A stretch of 64,000 nucleotides of DNA from Eutreptiella sp. 'Long Island Sound 2002' (Eukaryota > Euglenozoa > Euglenophyceae > Eutreptiales > Eutreptiaceae). The notes under the pieces are model-generated. The model saw only the letters and a list, made by a program, of their open reading frames with translations, did not search any database and was not told the origin of the DNA. The DNA lies in assembly GCA_964036045.1 (NCBI GenBank), contig OZ038380.1, positions 172,783,529-172,847,528 of the forward strand. The letters run 5' to 3'. The position numbers and the translations under genes were made by a program. The number at the start of each line of letters is the position of its first letter. Positions within the stretch are counted from its first letter, which is position 1. This document shows positions 62,181-64,000 of this stretch, piece after piece.

Positions 62181-62995
62181 TGTGTGTACACATGGGCCGA
62201 TTGGAGTGAGTGCACCAATTTGTGTGGTGGTGGTACCCGGCAGAGACTGCCCACCATCACCTCCACACCAGTTGGCGGAGGACAAGCATGCCCTACATAC
62301 GAGCGGCAAACATCCAATACCTACGCATGTGATACGGCCCTGTATGATGTGCACACACACAAGCGGTTTGGAGGCACATCGGTTAATTTGGAGGATGGCA
62401 CAGTTGGTGGCTTCAGCCCAGGTGTTGCTGGGCAAGCCACATGCACAGCGAAGTGCGTTGGCTCGGTCGCCTGCACAACATTCACCTAGAATGCTGATTT
62501 CAATGCATGCTATTGGCAGAAGGACGTGACTGGCCTTGTGTCCAAGGCGAACCGTGACTGCTACTCCATCGTCTCGTTTGATGTGAACAGCGACCAGCAA
62601 TGTGGAGGCAGCGCAATCGGTGTGTTGGAAGACGGTCTCAATGATGGGTTTGCACCGGGGTCTGGTGGGTCTGCTCTATGTGTAAAGAAGTCTGCCGCTT
62701 CGCCAACATGCACGGCATTCCTGTGGAGCATTACACAAAAATGTTACCGGAAGAAAGACACCAGTGCAGCCACTTCCAGGCTTTTTGACGAACTGCTACA
62801 CCAAACCCATGCCTGTCGTGAATTGTGGGTACATATGGGGCTCATGGTCGTCCTGCACCAAGACCTGCGGGGGTGGGACACAAACCCGGAGCCCCATCGT
62901 GTTCGTACAGCCCTCGGGTGGCGGATAGGCATGCCCCACTGCAGAGCAACAGGCATGCAACCCCCACACTTGTCCCTTGGACTAATGTGGGGTGC
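62181..62995 (+). pseudogene. Repeat module copy 2: TSP1, Cys-rich domain pair, TSP1
   Basis: DCVYTWADWSECTNLCGGG opens the module, followed by the same domain pair (VNLEDGTVGGFSPG, CYSIVSFDVNSDQQCGG, IGVLEDGLNDGF) and a well-kept TSP1 (YIWGSWSSCTKTCGGG). It is broken by TAG 62487-62489, a frame change near 62780, TAG 62926-62928 (CAG at the matching site of copy 1's downstream repeat) and TAA 62983-62985. Fewer lesions than copy 1. Confidence 0.65.
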
Positions 62996-63220
62996 CTACA
63001 CATGACTCATACGCCCGCTCAAGGGGCTACCAGAACTCGAACTTCAGCAGCAGCGTGCAGCTTGCTATAAAGCATGACACCGGGGCCTACTTCCGCTTCG
63101 CCGGCATGCAATTCTCTGTGGGAGGCACAGCACACATCGCCACACTGAGGATGTACGTTCCCGGGGCGGGAATCGGCAGTGGTATGAATCTCCGGTGACT
63201 GGGACGAGGCTACGGTGACC
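62996..63220 (+). pseudogene. CBM96/DNRLRE-like domain 1
   Basis: DSYARSRGYQNSNFSSSVQL, then AIKHDTGAYFRFAGMQFSV and HIATLRMYVPG follow the CBM96/DNRLRE plan (D-x-Y-V/A-R-x-G, a G-S-N-F/Y strand, L-x-I/V-K, R-x-x-L/F-x-F, A-x-L-R-L/M-Y). Such domains bind polysaccharide in secreted enzymes and adhesins. The C-terminal half is out of frame after about 63200. Confidence 0.55.
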
Positions 63221-63484
63221 TAGGCCACCAGCCCTCCGAGAATTCTTCCGGGCATGGCCACCTTTACTGCCCCTGCGACTGGCCCCGGTTTTGTGGTTGT
63301 GGATATCCCTCCAGTCACCATGGAGCAGGCTGCAACGGTGGGCGTGGGGGGCTCCAGGGCAAACAAGATGGGTTTCAGGGTCGGGGCGGACTTGAGAGGA
63401 CAACACTAGGTTCACATCGCATCCAAAGAAGATCCGGACTCTGCTTTGCATCCGCAGTTGCTGTGCAATGAGGTGCGGGCTCCC

Positions 63485-63980
63485 CTCCACGACACGTACT
63501 CCCGCAGTGGCGGGTATGGAAACTCAAATTTTGGGGGTGAGGACGAAGCCATAGTAAAGAGAGACACCGGGTCCTACAGTCGCGAAGCGTTTTTTCTAGT
63601 CCCCAGTCAGTCCTGTGATGCTCACGGCCAAGTTTCGATTGTACATTACCAGTGGGACTAATCGTGTTGGAACATTGCAGGTTCGAGAGGTACCAAGCAC
63701 TTGGACGGAGACAGCGTTTATTGACGTGGAACACGAAACCGGCCCAGGTGCAAGACCTCGGTACGATCTCCATGGCTCTTGTAACTGGCGAGTGGTTCCA
63801 ATTCAACTTTCCCAATGCCGCAGTACAGGCGGCCGCTGCATCGGGCGGTGGAAGTTCAGATGGCAAGCTGAGTGTATCGATTTCCCTCGACACGTGTGGG
63901 CAGTTGACCACCTTCCTTGCGACCAAGGAGGCCGACGACTCCAGTACTCATCCCCAGCTCGTATGTCGACATCATGGGTA
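63485..63980 (+). pseudogene. CBM96/DNRLRE-like domain 2, frameshifted
   Basis: DTYSRSGGYGNSNFGGEDEA starts the domain, as in domain 1. A shift leads to TAKFRLYITSGTNRVGTLQV, and a further shift to VTGEWFQFNFPNAAVQAAAA, SDGKLSVSISLDTCG and TTFLATKEADDSSTHPQLV, the closing strands with the S/T-K-E-A...P-Q-L signature. The gene may continue past the window end. Confidence 0.55.
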
Positions 63981-64000
63981 AGGTGAAGTGTAGCACGCAT

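Noticed and set aside
58741-62990. Reassignment of TAG to Gln in this nuclear genome
   Set aside because: TAG also replaces Trp and Arg positions, TAA and TGA lesions and frameshifts occur in the same gene, and TAG appears as a natural end of other ORFs. Decay explains all of these together.

Overview
This is a nuclear contig from a eukaryotic, photosynthetic protist. The evidence is dispersed and satellite repeats, long gene-poor stretches, a two-ORF non-LTR retrotransposon, multidomain secreted proteins of eukaryotic type and a decayed plastid rbcL fragment. The rbcL copy (about 905-1668) reads as green-type (form IB) Rubisco. That points to a green-lineage alga such as a prasinophyte, or a host with a green-derived plastid. 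The species cannot be fixed from the sequence. Runs of 9-18 G or C are unusually frequent.

Layout. 0-15.5 kb is repeat-dominated: a dispersed repeat with telomere-like CCCTAA tracts at both ends of the block (1-720, 14600-15480), the rbcL fragment, a 633-bp tandem duplication, an A-B-A repeat block, a satellite of about 190 bp interrupted by a GC-rich insertion, and 42-bp and about 162-bp tandem arrays. 15.9-16.9 kb holds a GC-rich gene resembling the C-terminal domain of MSS51/ZMYND17. 19.3-20.1 kb has a CHRD-like secreted protein gene. 21.4-28.9 kb, possibly to 33.9 kb, is a compact cluster of short, mostly intron-free genes on both strands that looks like an endogenised large DNA virus: a Lys-rich basic protein, small membrane proteins, a tail-fibre-like protein, an 88-residue Kcv-like K+ channel, an endonuclease/exonuclease/phosphatase-fold protein, a permuted NlpC/P60 protein, a PLOD-type glycosyltransferase and a 279-aa orphan. 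Several ORFs end in short palindromes. 34.8-45.1 kb is a non-LTR retrotransposon whose ORF2 contains a 1974-bp segment (half the endonuclease plus the whole reverse transcriptase) tandemly repeated three times in frame. 47.8-50.8 kb encodes a membrane hybrid histidine kinase split by one in-frame TGA. 51.7-58.7 kb is mainly tandem repeats (56-bp, 149-bp and roughly 70-85-bp arrays). 58.7-64 kb carries a decaying gene for a large secreted protein with thrombospondin type-1 repeats, duplicated Cys-rich modules and CBM96/DNRLRE-like domains.

A theme runs across the window. Many otherwise well-conserved reading frames carry isolated in-frame TAG or TGA codons where Gln or Trp is expected, explained by C-to-T change on either strand. 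This is seen in the rbcL fragment, several virus-like genes and the thrombospondin gene. Decay by cytosine deamination is the simplest reading. Readthrough or recoding is an alternative that needs transcript or protein data.
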